From: Paraspadella gotoi
Taxonomy: Eukaryota > Chaetognatha
Assembly: GCA_051294375.1 (NCBI GenBank)
Contig: CM119264.1
Location: forward strand, 29,887,693 to 29,951,692
DNA: 64,000 nt
Direction: 5' to 3'
Shown here: positions 53,718 through 64,000 of the stretch, piece by piece
Layout: each line of letters begins with the position of its first letter
Numbering within the stretch: the first letter of the stretch is position 1
Program-made: the position numbers and the translations under genes
The notes under the pieces: generated by a model
What the model saw: only the letters and a program-made list of their open reading frames with translations
What the model was told of the DNA's origin: nothing
Databases searched by the model: none

Positions 53718-54723
53718 CCTATACTGTATCAGAAAACAAAACAACGAAAAGAGAGTATAATAACAACAATGAAAAAATATAATATAGCATATATATGATT
53801 TAAATAAAATCAATCTAAGAAAGCGGGGTGACCAAACATATAAAACTTAAAGGCTGTCTTACTCATGTTAAAAGATAATAGCAATAGAAACGGCGACCGA
53901 AGCCACCGGGACGCCAAGCTTCCAGAGAATTTGGGCTTTTTGGGGTTTTTTTAAAATAGATAAAATAAAATAAAATTAAAATAAATAAAGTAATTATCGC
54001 TATCGACGTATTTGTTGTATTATAAAATCTTCACCCAGCGCTGGGAAACCGTGGGCCCGTGCCGGCAGCAATTAAAAATAATTTAAAAAGTCTACATAGA
54101 CAGACAGACAAAAAATTTTTCTCCGATGGCGTCTCAAACAGAACCAAGAGAGAAAAGGGAAGAAATAACCTCTGGAGATGAAAAAAGGTCAAATTCCTCT
54201 TTTATGGTCGAATTTCGTGGGATTTAAAAATGCAGAGGAAAATTCGGGTTTTGAAAAAAAGAAGGAAAATCTAATCTCAGAAATTAACAAGAAAAAAATA
54301 ATACGGAAATGGAAAGAAAAATAGAATATATTTTAAAATTTATTTATTTTTTAGAAATATTAAGAATTTTGAAATAGAATTTGACTACCACATTAAAATC
54401 AATATTTATTAATTAATTCTACAATCAAAATTCATTGAGGTAACCCCGATCGTTTTCACTTGAACTTAAAACCAGTCTATGTTGGAATTAAAGTCTCGAT
54501 CACCTATTACAAAAATATACTATATAATAAAACACCCTAACGCAGGTTTTTCAAATCCAAAACAGGTCTTACATTCTTTTTGTATTAAGTTATTTAAAAA
54601 AAGATTAATGCAAAATATACGAATCTTCAATACTTTTGATAGGTCGAACTACCAGTGACTACGCAAAGACCTTTCATCTTCATCAAACTTTTTTTTTTAA
54701 ACGCCCCCATTTTGTTTTTTGTT

Positions 54724-55015
54724 AGTTGCGGCGGCCGGCGAGTACGTCGCCGAAGGAGCAATCCTATTAGTCCTTTTTGTCGGTCGGTCTGTCATATGTC
54801 GGCCCTCGCGTGTCTGTCTACTAGTTAAAACGTTATAACTTGCACTATAGTTTATTGCTCATTTGTTTTTTTTTTTTTGTTTTGAAAAAAAATCAATTCT
54901 AAGCGCTCTGCGCGCCTTTTTTTTTAAAAAAGATATAAATATAGTAAATAATCAAAGAAATAAAAAAGAAAGTAAAAGTGCGGCCAACACCTTTGGAAAT
55001 AACCGTTCCTTTATG
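54724..55015 (-). mobile_element. SINE-like family R1, diverged copy in left inverted arm
   Basis: Left end GTTGCGGC..CGAGTACGTCG and right end GCGGCCAACACCTTTGG..AACCGTTCCTTT match R1, with much of the body replaced or lost. The inverted partner is 58935-59210. Confidence 0.4.
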
Positions 55016-55261
55016 TTTAGTTTTTTGCCTTTGGAGGAAAAGAATCAAAAAATAATCTTATGAAATTTAAGTGAAAAAAAGAAAAAAAATCGCAAAAAAC
55101 AGCCGGGAAAAATAAAGATGGCGTCTGCGATCCAAAGTTTGGTATCAACACGCCAACATTCCCGATACTCAGGTGAGAACAACGGGCTATCTGTTGCCTA
55201 ATATGGTTTACTGATGACTTAATTTAACTTTTTTTTTTAGTTTAATTTAAAATTCATTTTT

Positions 55262-55680
55262 AGATAAGACTGGGGAAGATGGGTATCTACGCTAAAGGTA
55301 GGTACTGAACTTATCCTCTCATCCAAGGGAAAAGAGGTAAGTAGGGTAAGTATGATATGGTAAAAGGAAAACAGATAAACAAAGTGTTATCAAGGGTTTC
55401 ATAAAAGGAGAAAGGGAGAGGGAAGGTTTTGCAAGACCTCCCGAGACCGAGAGGAGAAGTTGAGAAGATTCTGTCCATCTCCAAGAAAGCTCCTATCCGT
55501 GAACTCCGGTGGATGAAGAGGAGGGACGACTCTCGGGAGGGGAAGGAGAAAAGCGTGAGAGATGGGAAGAGAAGCCCGGGGAGAGAGAGTTTGGCGGTAG
55601 GGTGAGCCTCTATTCTTGGTAAAAAAACACGAGACAATAGAATAGGCTGGAAGGGTAATTGGACGGGAAAGGAAAGAATA
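55262..55680 (+). mobile_element. tRNA-Lys SINE-like family, copy 1 (head missing)
   Basis: Body begins GACTGGGGAAGATGG and AAAGGTAGGTACTGAAC and follows copy 2 base by base apart from many small indels, through GGGTAATTGGACGGG at about 55650. No tRNA-like head is attached here. Confidence 0.55.
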
Positions 55681-56334
55681 GGGAAAGAAGAGAGAAGAGA
55701 GAGGCAGAAGAGAAAGAGAGCAGAGAGAAGAGAGGAAGAGAAGAGAGAGGAGAGAGAAGAGCCGCGCTTTGCGGTTTTTTACTGCTTAGGTAAGCATTCA
55801 GGTCAACGGTTAGTATGTTAGTGCTATGGGATTAGATTAGTGATTCCTTAAAGAATTGGCTAAGATTATTGGCAGATGTTTATTTTAAGGTTACAAATCA
55901 GTGTCACCGGACAAAGGATTCAAGAAATAAAGGGGCTAAAATTCAGAAATTAAGTCTTCTATTGTTTCGCGTTTCCTTTTGAATAACACGGAGGCGCTCC
56001 GTCCGATTTGAGCCGTCAAATTCTGGGTCTCTGGTTTATCTTTTGTTTCTCACCGCGTGGGCGGGCGGCTCTGCAACGTGGCGCTGCAATCGACTTCGCG
56101 CGATGAAGCGCCCTCATCGTGTCTTTTTGTATGCGTCTCTATTATTTTCCGAGAATCTTTTCTATCATTTTATCTACCTCATTTTTATTCTAGTAAAAAA
56201 GGCGAATACAATCTAGCTAAAGAGACCTAAAAGGATTTTTGGCAAAACACATAAAAGAGACCCGGAAAGGGTCTTTAAAGAACTTAAAAGACCCGAAGAC
56301 CTTAAAAAACTTTAAAAAATATACCGAAAGGACC
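55681..56334. other. Spacer in palindrome 2 centre
   Basis: A GA-rich tract (55681-55760), then unremarkable sequence ending in GACCCGAAGACC and CTTAAAAGACCC words. Nothing recognised as a gene. Confidence 0.4.
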
Positions 56335-56397
56335 TTCTCGAACCCACGACCCCAGGATTAAGAGTCCTGTGCTCTTGCATAGATCTTCCGTTTCTAT
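56335..56397 (-). tRNA. Second tRNA-Lys(CUU)-like relic
   Basis: Minus strand has AGAGCACAGGACTCTTAATC with an intact 7-base loop CTCTTAA (complement at 56358-56364; anticodon CTT at 56362-56360), followed by GGGTCGTGGGTTCGAG. The acceptor 3' half is replaced by unrelated sequence, so it is not a functional gene. Confidence 0.55.
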
Positions 56398-56850
56398 TTT
56401 ACTGTGCGATTTCCCGAAAAGTAAAATTTTTAATTTCAAATTTTAGATTTTTCTTTAAATTTTTTTTGAAACGTAAATTGCTGAAAGTTTATAATTTCAT
56501 TGTGCGTTTCATCATTTTGTAGTGTGTTTTATTTTTAGTTCAGTATGATTCACAGTCCCTTTTTTCCCGTGAAATTNNNNNNNNNNNNNNNNNNNNNNNN
56601 NNNNNNNNNNNNNNNNNNNNNNNNNNNNNNNNNNNNNNNNNNNNNNNNNNNNNNNNNNNNNNNNNNNNNNNNNNAAAATATAATTTTAAATGTGAAAATT
56701 TAAAATTAGTTTTACACTATGATTCATTGATACTTACCGTATCTTTTTATTTCATCTTTCCCTTTTAACTATCCTTTTGTTTTTTTTTATGAAACAACTT
56801 CCTTTTTAGTTTGAATCTGATTCTGATTGTTTGATTTTCTTTGCAAAAAA
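56355..56850 (+). repeat. About 0.5-kb direct repeat, copy 1
   Basis: From AGTCCTGTGCTCTTGC through TGCGATTTCCCGAAAAG to GAATCTGATTCTGATTG, with a gap at 56577-56674. Copy 2 is 57372-57858; the tRNA-Lys SINE body sits between them. Confidence 0.75.
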
Positions 56851-57405
56851 ATCACGATCACGTCTCTCTCTGCTCTCCTCTCTCTCTCTCTCCCTACTTT
56901 TCCTTTCCGTCAATTACCCCTCCACTCCTGATTTCTAGTAAATCGTCTCCGGTGATTTTTCTTAACAAGATAAGAGGCTCAGCCTACCGCCAGAACCTCC
57001 GATCTGCCATCCCCCCCGGCCTTCTCTTCCCTCCCTCTCACGCCTCCTCCTGCCCCTCCAGCCCGATCGTCGTCCCTCCTCTTCATCTCAGGAGTCCACG
57101 GATAGAGTCTTGGAGATCGGGCACAGACTCTCCTCAGCTTCTGCCTCTCGGGGTCTCGGGGTCTGCAAACCTTCCCTCTCCTTCTGTCCCTTTTATTGTA
57201 CCCTCCCTTGATAAAACCTTTGGGTTATATCTGTGTTCCTATTACATTACATACTTACCTCTAAACTTCCTCTTTTCTCCCTGATGAGAGACCATAGTTT
57301 AGTACCTACCTTTAGCAGATACCATCTTCCCCCAGTGGCGGGCCAATGTGGGGCTCGAACCACGACCTGCAGCCAGGATTAGAGTCCTGTGCTCTTGCTA
57401 GTCTT
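56840..57405 (-). mobile_element. tRNA-Lys-derived SINE-like element, copy 2
   Basis: A tRNA-Lys-like head (57405-57336) continues on the minus strand into a body with CTGGGGGAAGATGG, AAAGGTAGGTACT, then a G/A-rich tail with ATCTCCAAGACTC and GGGTAATTGACGG. The same body occurs at 55262-55680 (plus) and 58345-58690 (minus), so it is a repeat family with at least three local copies. Confidence 0.6.
57336..57405 (-). tRNA. tRNA-Lys(CUU)-derived SINE head, degenerate
   Basis: Minus strand reads TAGC, AGAGCA, an anticodon stem CAGGA/TCCTG, and B box GGTTCGAGCC (57352-57361), then CCCACATTGGCCCGCCA, close to the 3' half of tRNA-Lys. The D loop is shortened and the anticodon loop has lost one base, so it is a tRNA-derived relic. 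It heads the SINE body that runs left to about 56860. Confidence 0.6.
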
Positions 57406-57858
57406 TTCCGTTTCTATTTAACTGTGCGATTTCCCGAAAAGTAAATTTTTATATATTTCAAATTTTTAGATTTTTCTTTTAATTTTTTTTTTGAAACGTA
57501 AATTGCTGAAGTTTATAAATTTCATTGGTGGCGTTTCATCAAGCCATCATTTTGTTAAGTGTGTTTTAAAATTTTTTAGTTCAGTATGATTCCCCCCCCC
57601 CCCCCCCCCCCTCAACCAGTCCCGCCTTTTTTCCAAGTGAAATTTTGAATTTTCGAAAAATATATTTTAAATGTGAAAAATTTAAAAATTAGTAGTGTTT
57701 TACACTATGATTCATTGATAACTGTTTTACCTAATCTTTTTATTTCATCTTTTTCCCTTTAAAAACTATCCTTTTGTTTTTTTAATGAAAAACACTTCCT
57801 TTTTAGTTTGAATCTGATTCTGATTGTTTGAAAATTTTCTTTGGCAAAAAAAATCACG
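57372..57858 (+). repeat. About 0.5-kb direct repeat, copy 2, with poly-C run
   Basis: Same landmarks as copy 1. At 57592-57611 a run of 20 C replaces a short C tract. Confidence 0.75.
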
Positions 57859-58344
57859 AAAAAACCTAAACAAAAAAAAATATAAATTTTTGATTATTAA
57901 AAGTTAGCGTGCCTTACCATCCGCTTGAGTCAATTAGTACCCTCCTAATCCCCCTCACCCAAAAGCCACGCCCCCACCGCTGAAGACTGCAGATGAAGAA
58001 ACCAATGCCTTCGCTTTCCACCCTCTCCGATCCCACGAGACTTCAAGGCGACTTCCGGTTCCGGCTTTGCACAGCGCTGTCGTTCCTACAAAGTCCAATC
58101 AAGGCGAGGAGCTAAAGACAACATCCGCCCCGCCTCGCCACCTAAAAAATGGGCGTCCACCGCCCGCACCAATGCCGCCGGCTGACCCAGCCCAGCATCC
58201 GCCTCTCACCCTACTCTCAACAACTCCACGCCACAACCAAGATGATGGCGACGCCCACCTGTACATTCAAGAACCCAAGTGGGCGTCCTCCGAACCAAGA
58301 GAGGGGCAAACAAGATGGAGGCTCACCCTAGTACCCCGCGCCAG
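57859..58344. other. Spacer near the centre of palindrome 2
   Basis: GC-richer sequence with CCACGCCC and CCAAGATGGCG words. An open plus frame (58067-58444) has no family signal and runs into the SINE copy. Confidence 0.4.
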
Positions 58345-58690
58345 AACCCGGTCTCTCTCCCCCGGGCCTTCTCTTCCCCCCTCTCAACGCCTTCCTCCTC
58401 GCCATCGTCGTCCTCCGTCTTCATTCCAGGGAGTTCACGGATAGAAGTCTTGGAGATCGAGGACAGACTCTCTCCAAACTTCTCCCTCGGTCTTGGGGTC
58501 TGCAAAACCTTCCCCTCGGATCCTTCTCTCTCCCCTTTTATGAGACCACCTTGATTAACCTTTTGTTATATCTGTTTTCCACCCTATTACCATTACATAC
58601 TTACCTACTTAACCTCTTTTCCTCTGATGAGAGACTAGTTAGTACCCTCTACCTTTAGCTAGATACCCATCTTCCCAGTCTTATCTAAAA
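58345..58690 (-). mobile_element. tRNA-Lys SINE-like family, copy 3
   Basis: Minus-strand copy of the same body, ending at about 58690 with GACTGGGAAGATGGG. It pairs with copy 1 as part of the large inverted repeat and lacks the tRNA head. Confidence 0.55.
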
Positions 58691-58934
58691 ATGAATTTAA
58701 AATTAAACTAAACAAAGTAAGATTAGTCAATCAGTAAACATATTAGAATCGTGTCTTCACCTGAGTATCGGGAATGTTGGTCGTTTGATCGCAAATTCGA
58801 TCGCGCGGCCATTTTTTATTTTTTTTTCGCCGCTTTTTTTTTTGCGATTTTTTTTTCTTTTTTCACTTAAATTTCATAAAGAATTTTTTTGATTCTTTTC
58901 CTCCAAAGCAAAAAAAAACCTAAAAACAAGGAAC

Positions 58935-59210
58935 GGTTTATACCCAAGGTGTTGCGCCGGCATTACTTTTTATTTTACTATTATTATTTTAAAACTATAT
59001 TTAAATATTTTTTTAAAAAACAAAAGGAGGCAACCTTAAATTTGAATTTTCACCAAATGGCAATTAACTATAGTCAAGTTATAAACGTTTATAACGTAAG
59101 TTAGTACAAGACCGACGGGCAGACATCTGACAGAAAACCGACCGACCCAAAAAGTGACATTATAGAGTTGCTATCCGCGAGGTACTCGCGCGGGCGCAAC
59201 TATAAAAATT
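58935..59210 (+). mobile_element. SINE-like family R1, diverged copy in right inverted arm
   Basis: AAGGTGTTGCGCCGGCATT at one end and GCGAGGTACTCGCGCGGGCG with GCAAC at the other correspond to both ends of R1. It is the reverse-complement partner of 54724-55015. Confidence 0.4.
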
Positions 59211-59879
59211 GGGAGTTTTAAAAAAAAAATTTGGAGAAGATGAAGGGCTTGCGAAGTCACGTTGTAGTTCGACCTATTCAAAGTATTCCGAAGGAATTTT
59301 TTGATTAATTTAATCTTTTTAAATAACTTATAATAACAAAAGATGGTAGACCCGTTGATTGAAAACCCTGCCGGGGGGGTTTTTATTATAGTATTATTTC
59401 TTGTAATAGGGATCCGAGACTTTAATCCCAACATAGAACTGGTTTTAAGTCAAGTGAAAAACGATCGGTTACTCAANNNNNNNNNNNNNNNNNNNNNNNN
59501 NATGAATTTTTGATGTAGTATAATTATAAATTATGATTTTTATAGTGGGTAGTCAAATTCTATTTCAAAATTCTTAATATTTCTAAAAAATAAATAAATT
59601 TAAAAATATATTCTATTTTCTCTTCCATTTCCTATTATTTTTTGTTTATTTTCTGAGATTAGATTTTCCTTTTTTCAAAACCGAATTTCCTCTGCATTTA
59701 AATCCCACGAAATTTCGACATAAAAGAGGAATTTGACTTTTTCATCTCCAGAGGTTATTTCTTCCTCTTTTCTCTCTTGGCTTCTGTTTGAGACGCCATC
59801 GGAGAATTTTTAGTCGGTCTGTCTGACTTTAAATTATTTTAATGCTGGTGAAGAGTATAATACACAAACGAGATAGCGA

Positions 59880-59912
59880 TATTACTTTATTTTATTTTAT
59901 TTTATTTTATCT
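59880..59912 (+). repeat. (TTTTA)n pentanucleotide repeat
   Basis: Six TTTTA units; the partner in the left arm (about 53955-53990) is AAAAT-rich and irregular. Confidence 0.85.
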
Positions 59913-60115
59913 ATTTAAAACAAAAAGCCAAATTCTCTGGAAAGCTTGCGGGGTCGTTCTATGCTATTATCTTTTAAATGAGAAAGAAGCCTTAAGTTTT
60001 ATATTGGTTGTACCGATTTCTTAAGATTGATTTTAATTTAAATCATAATAATATGCTATATTATATTTTTATCATTGTGTATATACTCTCTTTTCGTTGT
60101 TTTTGAAGTATTAGG

Positions 60116-60251
60116 AGAAAAACAGTTTTGGTTTGACAACGATTTTTTTTTGACATAATTAGCTGATGAAGGCTCTAACTGAATGAGCCGAAACATGTCT
60201 GGCTAATTATGTCCAAAAAAAAAATCGTTGTCAAACCAAAATTGTTTTTCT
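60116..60251 (+). ncRNA. Foldback element with hammerhead-ribozyme-like core
   Basis: Arms of about 47 bases (60116-60162 and 60203-60251) are near-perfect reverse complements, starting AGAAAAACAG and ending in its complement. Between them lies CTGATGA (60163-60169), one extra A, a 5-bp stem GGCTC/GAGCC (60171-60175 with 60185-60189, 9-base loop), GAAAC (60190-60194), AT, and GTC (60197-60199). This is the order of a type I hammerhead: core box 1, stem II, GAAA, a minimal stem III (A-U, C-G) and the cleavage triplet GUC. The arms extend stem I by GACATAATTAG pairing with CTAATTATGTC. Deviations are the extra A before stem II and an unpaired TGG next to the cleavage site. Minimal hammerheads are known from Penelope-like retroelements and related repeats. 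Activity is not shown. The degraded inverted counterpart is at 53568-53717. Confidence 0.5.
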
Positions 60252-60355
60252 TCTAATTATATTTTTATCATAATTCTGTTCTGAGAGGTGGCAGTTTTTC
60301 TGTTTTCCTTTGCTAACCTCTATGCTCTTTTTTGTTTGCTCCTTTTGCTTATAGA

Positions 60356-60388
<33 letters not shown>

Positions 60389-61359
60389 CCTATCTCCTTC
60401 TATGTCCTTTTCTCTCGTCTCATCATTATCAAATTTATTCGTTTCTCCTTCGAGTTTTTTTAACGCTCTTAAGACACTTTGCTGAATTATTGAACAGTGA
60501 GTTAAAAAATTTGGGTAAAAAAGAAAGAAAGAAAGGAAGAAAGAAAAAAACTTTAAAAAATATCTTTCTTATTGAATATTGAACAAGAAAATAATTAAAG
60601 GAATGACGTTTAAATCATTTTTTTTAGTTTCAATGAATATTTTCCCGCGAGTCCCTGTAATTATTCCATCCTTTCCTTCCTTTCCTTCTTACCTTAAGTA
60701 ATTCAATTCACTCAACCGTTGAGAGATAAGAACTCCTCTTCCTTTTTTATTTTGAAAATTCCCTTTTTCTCGTTTAATATTCTGAAGTAATACTTTTTTT
60801 TTAAATCCTTTTTTGCTCCTTTTGTCTTTTATGTTGTCTTTTTTTCGTTGGAGCCGCAAAGACTGAAAACAAAATGACATATGAATCTCAATTTTTCGAT
60901 GGAAACGGAAAAAAAATTGGGCAGAGGAAAAAAACGTTAGGGTGTATCGAATATCGGGAAATTTAAAAAAAATTAATATGCTATATAAATATATTTAAAT
61001 TATTATTATTAATTTTGTTATATTTTTTTAAATAATAAAATTTAAAATTTAAAATTGTTTTAAATATTATATTTATGATAATCTTTTAAGGAAAAATAAT
61101 ATTTTTATATTGCTAAAGTTAATATTATTTAAATATTTTAAATCTGATTTTTTATATAATTTATCGATTCCATCGAGTTTGCAATCTGATTAATCAGATG
61201 AAATCCCGCGGCGTTTGCCCAATCCTCCGATCCGATTTTGATTCTCAAAAGGTTAAAAATCTTTTGATAATATTGAGGCTAGTTTTTATATTATTTGAGT
61301 TAAGTTACCTTAATATTTATACTTTTGCCTTGGATTCATTCAAAGAAAACAACAATCGA

Positions 61360-61550
61360 CTCACCCTATTGAAGGAAGCAAAACGTCCGGGATCGAATCC
61401 CGAGACAAACTGCCCATGCAGCAGCAAAGATAAGTCTTCGTTGCAGCGGAACATAGTTGCGCAACAGCAGGAGCAGCAGCAGCAGAGATAAGACTCCGAC
61501 GCAGTCGGACAAGGTAAGGCAACGGCAGCTGCATTTCATGAAAAGATCCG
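61360..61550 (-). mobile_element. tRNA-like repeat family R4, right-arm copy
   Basis: Reverse-complement counterpart of 52085-52310, with GGGATCGAATCCCGAG and GTTGCGCAACAGCAGGAGCA on the plus strand. Indels separate the two copies. Confidence 0.4.
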
Positions 61551-61612
61551 ATTGACTTTAACCGCCCGACGAACGAAACCCGGGGAAATGGAAAATCTTC
61601 AACTTTCCTTCC

Positions 61613-61655
<43 letters not shown>

Positions 61656-61769
61656 CGCAGATGAAGATCAAAAAATGTAAAAAAAAAAAAACCATGACGA
61701 TGACGATGACGAAGACGATGACGAATCATGTGAAAAACTTTGGACCCTCCCGGCTCCATTTTCCAAGAT

Positions 61770-61990
61770 TGCCCCATTTCTGCTCTCTTTTCCAAGTGTC
61801 CAATTTCTGTTCTCCTTTTCAAGAGTGCCCCATTTCTGCTCTCATTTCCAAGAGTGCCCCATTTCTGCTCTCTTTTCTAATAGTGCCTTATTTCTGTTCT
61901 CTTTTCTAAAAGTACCCCATTTCTGTTCTGTTTTCCAAGAGTGCCCCATTTATGCTTCCTCTTCCAAGTATACCCCCTTTTCTGCTCGTT
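61770..61990 (+). repeat. 30-bp minisatellite, 10-codon period
   Basis: About seven units of CCCCATTTCTGCTCTCTTTT plus CCAAGAGTG. The frame reads CPISALFSNSALF. The inverted, noisier copy is 51600-51830. Confidence 0.8.
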
Positions 61991-62324
61991 TATATCCAAG
62001 ATTTTAGTTTTAATATTTACCAAAAAAATATTTTTTAATTCCTGAACCTGAATCCTAAACCCAAAACTTAAACCATTAATTTATTATACTACCCTCTAAC
62101 CATAAACCTTAATCTCTAACCTATTTCCCAAACCCTAATCACTAACCTCATCTCTAACCCTAATCCTTAAGCTAATCCTTAACCCTCTCCTCCATCTTAA
62201 TTTTTAACCCCAAAAAATTAACCTATTTCCAAATATAAGATGAAACGTAGCGTTCTGAGAAAATAAGGCCGACCTGGCTCCGTCAGAAAAATCTACAATA
62301 TAACCAGTTACGCATCGCATCAAT

Positions 62325-62600
62325 GATAATTGATAATCATTTGTAATAAGCATTACCAGGTGGCTGAGGACCATCAGGTGCCGAGATTGATCCTCAATGG
62401 TACCTACCCAGCGGGAAACGTGAGGACGGCCGTAAACCGCAGTGAGGGCCTGGAAAACCCTTCAAGCCTGGTTCCAAGCCCAGGACCCGTTTCCTTGCTG
62501 ATTGAGGGGGTTAAAGGAGTTGCGCATAGCACTCTTTAGCCCACTTAGCGTCTTTCCCACAGCTCCCTCTGTTAAAGTTAAAGGATAAACTCGAGGTCAG
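62325..62600 (+). mobile_element. SINE-like family R3, copy 3
   Basis: Reads CAGGTGGCTGAGGACCATCA, GAGATTGATCCTCAATGG, GTGAGGACGGCCGTAAACCG, GGACCCGTTTCC, ending TTAAAGTTAAAGG. The start resembles a tRNA-like head with a B box variant (AGATTGATCC), so a tRNA origin is plausible but not certain. Confidence 0.5.
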
Positions 62601-64000
62601 CAACTCGACCATCGCATTTCGCTATTCGCGATTCCTCTTCCCATCTATTTTCGTTTTTCTTTTTACGAGATTCCGTTTCCAACGAAAATTGGAAGATTCG
62701 CTTTTTGACCGGAAGAAGATGGTGAGCGCTGGGGTGATGCATAGGGTGGTGACTGGGGTGATGGATGGGGTGGAGGCTGGGGTAATGGATGGGGTGNNNN
62801 NNNNNNNNNNNNNNNNNNNNNNNNNNNNNNNNNNNNNNNNNNNNNNNNNNNNNNNNNNNNNNNNNNNNNNNNNNNNNNNNNNNNNNNNNNNNNNNNNNNN
62901 NNNNNNNNNNNNNNNNNNNNNNNNNNNNNNNNNNNNNNNNNNNNNNNNNNNNNNNNNNNNNNNNNNNNNNNNNNNNNNNNNNNNNNNNNNNNNNNNNNNN
63001 NNNNNNNNNNNNNNNNNNNNNNNNNNNNNNNNNNNNNNNNNNNNNNNNNNNNNNNNNNNNNNNNNNNNNNNNNNNNNNNNNNNNNNNNNNNNNNNNNNNN
63101 NNNNNNNNNNNNNNAGGCTGGGGTAATGGATGGGGTGGAGGCTGGGTTAGAGGCTGGTGATGGCAGAGGAAATTCCCGTTGAGCAGCAGTGAAGGCAAAG
63201 GCTAAAATTTGTGAAGTGCTGAAGAGGAGAAGTTAACACTAAAAGAAGAATCTTATAACCGTGTAAGAATGTCAGGCATTCTGGCTGTCAATTTGTCAGG
63301 CTGTCAGACGCTTAGTAAGGCAGTCCTTCGGCAACGACAGAAAAATCCAAAAAGTTTTTTTTAAAAAATGGGCTGTGATCAAATTAAGCTGTTGTCAGTA
63401 AAAACCTGAAACTTTTTTTTAGTAATTAATGAATTAACCGAACAAAGCTGCAGTTCAGACACATGACAGCAAAGAGATTTCAATAAAATAAAGTAGAAAT
63501 TGAAAAAAAAGAATAAAAGCAGAAAGAAAAAGGAAAAGTTAAAAAAAAGAAAGAATTCGTCACCTCGACGAAAGTCAAACGGAGACTCTCTTTATGCCAT
63601 ATTCCTAAATCGCTCTCTCTCTCTCTCTCNNNNNNNNNNNNNNNNNNNNNNNNNNNNNNNNNNNNNNNNNNNNNNNNNNNNNNNNNNNNNNNNNNNNNNN
63701 NNNNNNNNNNNNNNNNNNNNNNNNNNNNNNNNNNNNNNNNNNNNNNNNNNNNNNNNNNNNNNNNNNNNNNNNNNNNNNNNNNNNNNNNNNNNNNNNNNNN
63801 NNNNNNNNNNNNNNNNNNNNNNNNNNNNNNNNNNNNNNNNNNNNNNNNNNNNNNNNNNNNNNNNNNNNNNNNNNNNNNNNNNNNNNNNNNNNNNNNNNNN
63901 NNNNNNNNNNNNNNNNNNNCTTTTCTTATGCTTGCCTCGAACTCCTCTTTATCTTGTCTCGAGCTTGCCTTCGGCTTGTCTTGAGCTTCCCTTCAATTCT

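Larger units (their letters stand above)
49140..55680 (+). repeat. Palindrome 2, left arm
   Basis: Reverse-complement matches to 58345-64000: AAGCCGAAGGCAAGCTCGAG (49178) with its complement near 63965; TTAACTTTAACAGAGGG (51087) with CCCTCTGTTAAAGTTAA (62565); ATGGCGTCTCAAACAG (54126) with CTGTTTGAGACGCCAT (59780); CAGAAAAACTGCCACCTCTC (53521) with its complement near 60290. Indels are dense. Purine-rich at 49340-49910. No gene recognised. Confidence 0.8.
58345..64000 (-). repeat. Palindrome 2, right arm (runs off the window)
   Basis: Partner of the left arm with gaps at 59477-59501, 62797-63114 and 63630-63919. The arm is still matching at base 64000, so its full length is not visible. Confidence 0.8.

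Overview
The window looks like a non-coding, repeat-dense stretch of an animal (probably invertebrate) nuclear genome in a gapped draft assembly. Evidence: spliceosomal exons with GT..AG borders, tRNA-derived SINE-like elements, a decayed non-LTR retrotransposon, very long (GA)n/(CT)n tracts, many minisatellites and AT-rich spacers, with no operons or dense ORFs. The species cannot be named from the sequence. Almost all long open frames are translations of microsatellites (RERERE, SLSLSL, TTTT/RRRR) and are not genes.

One protein-coding gene is supported. On the minus strand, an internal exon (47990-48182) and a probable terminal exon (21431-21594) join in phase to give the C-terminal 118 residues of a CD225/dispanin (IFITM-like) two-helix membrane protein. 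The apparent intron is about 26 kb and holds most of the repeats in the window. The 5' exons are not found. Downstream of the gene (left) lies a frameshifted LINE reverse transcriptase (about 13980-15735, plus strand).

Layout. 0.4-5.9 kb: a unit present twice, the second copy full of small indels, ending in a 45-bp minisatellite. 6-13.7 kb: GA tracts, a SINE-like element, a 120-bp-arm foldback, a GC-rich 12-bp minisatellite, gaps and AT-rich spacer. 14-15.7 kb: LINE fragment. 16-21 kb: AT-rich spacer with simple repeats and a tRNA-like relic. 21.4-21.6 kb: terminal CD225 exon. 24.1-37.3 kb and 37.3-46.1 kb: the same multi-kilobase unit twice in direct orientation, the first also carrying an inverted 2.9-kb arm (palindrome centred near 28.73 kb). 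46.8-47.9 kb: TCG/GGTC/GATT tracts. 48.0-48.2 kb: CD225 exon. 49.1-64.0 kb: a second, larger inverted repeat with both arms indel-rich, centred near 57 kb and running off the right edge.

Two interpretations matter. First, several duplicated copies are indel-noisy and abut gaps of exactly 25 N, so part of the duplicated and palindromic structure may be long-read gap-filling artefact. Second, at 60116-60251 a 136-bp foldback carries in its loop a hammerhead-ribozyme-like core (CTGATGA, stem II, GAAAC, GTC); its inverted counterpart at 53568-53717 is degraded. That is the most interesting functional candidate in the window.
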